This document shows positions 5,156 through 6,229 of a stretch of DNA of 6,229 nucleotides, piece by piece (position 1 is the stretch's first letter; each line of letters begins with the position of its first letter). The translations under genes were made by a program, and so were the position numbers. Origin of the DNA: JBAROU01 sp049642385 (GTDB lineage: Bacteria > Chloroflexota > Dehalococcoidia > DSTF01 > RBG-16-68-14); assembly GCA_049642385.1 (NCBI GenBank), contig JBAROU010000142.1, forward strand, positions 1 through 6,229, written 5' to 3'. The notes under the pieces were generated by a model. It ran no database searches and was not told the DNA's origin. It saw only the letters and a program-made list of their open reading frames with translations.

Positions 5156-5557
5156 ATGCCGTTCATCAAGCCAACACGCGAGCAGATCATGCGCCTGGCA
5201 GAGAGTGAAGAGGAGGGCCCGGTCGTTATGCTCAACCTCCTCAAGTTCGCTGTTTCGGCCGGTGACGCGTCCGGCAAGACCGGAGCTGAGTCATACGAGG
5301 CCTATGGTGAACGCATGCGCGAGATCATGGCCGGGCGCGGCATCAAGCTCCTCTGGCGGGGACGCGCCGACTCGGTCGTCATCGGTGACGAAGCCGAAGA
5401 CTGGGACATGGTGCTGCTCGTCCAGTATCCGTCCCGCAAGGCCTTCCTTGAGATGAGTGCGAGCAAGGAGTACGGGAAGGTCGGCGAGCACCGTACCGCC
5501 GCGCTCGTCGATTCACGGCTGATCGCCTGCACTGAGCAGTTCCGGGCTGTGGGATAG
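5156..5557 (+). CDS. DUF1330 family protein (dimeric alpha/beta-barrel fold)
   Basis: This 133-residue protein is recognised as DUF1330 from its strand and loop motifs in order. These are PVVMLNLLKF at 22-31, YEAYGE at 47-52, LLWRGR at 65-70, DWDMVLLVQYPSRKAFLEM at 82-100, HRTAAL at 112-117 and DSRLIA at 119-124. The family folds as a ferredoxin-like dimeric barrel related to antibiotic-biosynthesis monooxygenase-like proteins. Its biochemical role is not established, and no metal or cofactor site is obvious, although His112 and Asp119 are candidate polar active-site residues. There is no signal peptide, so it is probably cytosolic. The sulfatase gene begins 10 nt after its stop codon, so the two are probably one transcript. 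That would make it an accessory protein or enzyme in the same pathway. The start is supported by GAGGAG 8 nt upstream. Confidence 0.88.
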   Translation: MPFIKPTREQIMRLAESEEEGPVVMLNLLKFAVSAGDASGKTGAESYEAYGERMREIMAGRGIKLLWRGRADSVVIGDEAEDWDMVLLVQYPSRKAFLEMSASKEYGKVGEHRTAALVDSRLIACTEQFRAVG

Positions 5558-5567
5558 GATAGGAGCG

Positions 5568-6229
5568 ATGGGTCGCAAGATCCTGTTCATCACGACCGAC
5601 CAGCAGCGTTATGACGCTCTTGGCTGTAACGGCGGAACTGTCGCGCGTACGCCGGTCGCCGACGAACTCGCCACCATTGGCATCAACTATCGCCGCGCCA
5701 ACAACCAGAACGTTGTCTGCATGCCCGCCCGATCGAGCATGATCACCGGCCAGTACGTGCGCACGCACGGCGTTTACGCCAACGGTGTCCCCTTGCCGGA
5801 GGACGCGCCCAGCGTCGCTGCCTACCTCCACGAGCGAGCAGGCTACCGCACGGCGCTGCTCGGCAAGGCGCACTTTCAGCCAGCCTTCGATCTCGCCGGC
5901 CGCTGGATTGAGAACCGGCTCGCCCACGAAGACTCCACCGGCCCTTACCGCGGCTTCGAGCACCTTGAATTGGCCATGCACGGGCCGCAGCGCATGTGGC
6001 ACTACGGGAAATGGCTGGAAGACAATCACCCCGGTTACGTGGCGGGCTATTACCAGCTCTTCACCGCGAAAGGGCTGAACGATGAAGGCGGCGGCGACAC
6101 GGAGGCGCCGGAGGTGAAATTCAATTCGCTTCCTCGCGAGTACTACCACACTGACTGGGTCGCGGACCGCACCATCGCCTACCTCGATTCCCTCGCTGCC
6201 GACGAAGACTGGTTCGTTTGGATGAGCTT
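5568..6229 (+). CDS. Formylglycine-dependent sulfatase of the alkaline phosphatase superfamily (partial, C-terminus off the window)
   Basis: This enzyme is expected to hydrolyse a sulfate ester or a related phosphonate/phosphate ester. The first 220 residues are visible; relatives are about 450-550 residues long. The N-terminal strand LFITTDQQRYDALGC carries the metal ligand Asp11 followed by Gln12. The CMPARSSMITG motif at 51-61 fits the sulfatase consensus C-x-P-A-R with T-G downstream, so Cys51 would become formylglycine. GYRTALLGKAHF at 92-103 gives the conserved Lys100 and His102. There is no signal peptide, so a cytosolic enzyme acting on an imported substrate is likely. The Asp-Gln pair, not Asp-Asp, is also known in phosphonate monoester hydrolases. 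Formylglycine-generating enzyme is needed and is not in the window. AGGAG lies only 2 nt from the ATG, but AGGA at 5556-5559, overlapping the DUF1330 stop, gives a normal 8-nt spacing. Confidence 0.93.
   Translation, partial: MGRKILFITTDQQRYDALGCNGGTVARTPVADELATIGINYRRANNQNVVCMPARSSMITGQYVRTHGVYANGVPLPEDAPSVAAYLHERAGYRTALLGKAHFQPAFDLAGRWIENRLAHEDSTGPYRGFEHLELAMHGPQRMWHYGKWLEDNHPGYVAGYYQLFTAKGLNDEGGGDTEAPEVKFNSLPREYYHTDWVADRTIAYLDSLAADEDWFVWMS

Noticed and set aside
5379..6149. A 256-codon open frame on the minus strand opposite the DUF1330 and sulfatase genes
   Set aside because: It runs antisense across two real genes and their junction, and has no recognisable motif. It is a GC-driven shadow.

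Overview
This is a high-GC bacterial window that reads as ordinary accessory catabolic and redox metabolism. Nearly every open frame uses G/C third positions, and Shine-Dalgarno sites are purine-rich. I see no RNA gene, insertion sequence, prophage gene or CRISPR array. The phylum cannot be fixed from sequence alone. The mix of a CoxM/CoxS/CoxL-type hydroxylase, aldehyde dehydrogenase, sulfide:quinone-reductase-like flavoprotein, DUF1330 protein and sulfatase would fit a Chloroflexota or Actinomycetota lineage, but that is a weak inference.

Layout. From 1992 leftward on the minus strand lies a compact three-gene operon for a molybdenum hydroxylase of the xanthine dehydrogenase/CO dehydrogenase family. 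It runs FAD subunit (1992-1117), [2Fe-2S] subunit (1113-622), then molybdopterin subunit (611 to the window edge, N-terminal 203 residues only). The gaps are 3 and 10 nt. Divergently, an NAD(P)-dependent aldehyde dehydrogenase with all catalytic residues starts at 2100, after a very strong ribosome binding site. The 107-nt divergent spacer holds a good sigma70-type promoter for the hydroxylase operon, with a perfect inverted repeat lying inside its -35/-10 spacer.

After a 218-nt intergenic region with several hairpins and a three-copy 8-mer, a single gene at 3794-4942 encodes an FAD-dependent oxidoreductase resembling sulfide:quinone reductase. Its promoter (perfect TTGACA, 17-bp spacer, TATACG) sits so close to the GTG start that the mRNA is predicted to be leaderless, and a 17-bp imperfect palindrome covers the -10 element. 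A 213-nt intergenic region follows. Last comes a probable two-gene operon: a DUF1330 protein (5156-5557) and, 10 nt later, a formylglycine-type sulfatase (5568 to the window edge, 220 residues visible).

How the genes may work together. The hydroxylase and aldehyde dehydrogenase share a divergent control region and could act in one oxidative pathway, with hydroxylation or aldehyde oxidation followed by NAD-linked oxidation; the substrate is unknown. The flavoprotein looks separately regulated. The DUF1330/sulfatase pair suggests use of an organosulfate or a related ester. I found no clearly new biological system. The most checkable unusual features are the two promoter-embedded palindromes and the predicted leaderless GTG start.
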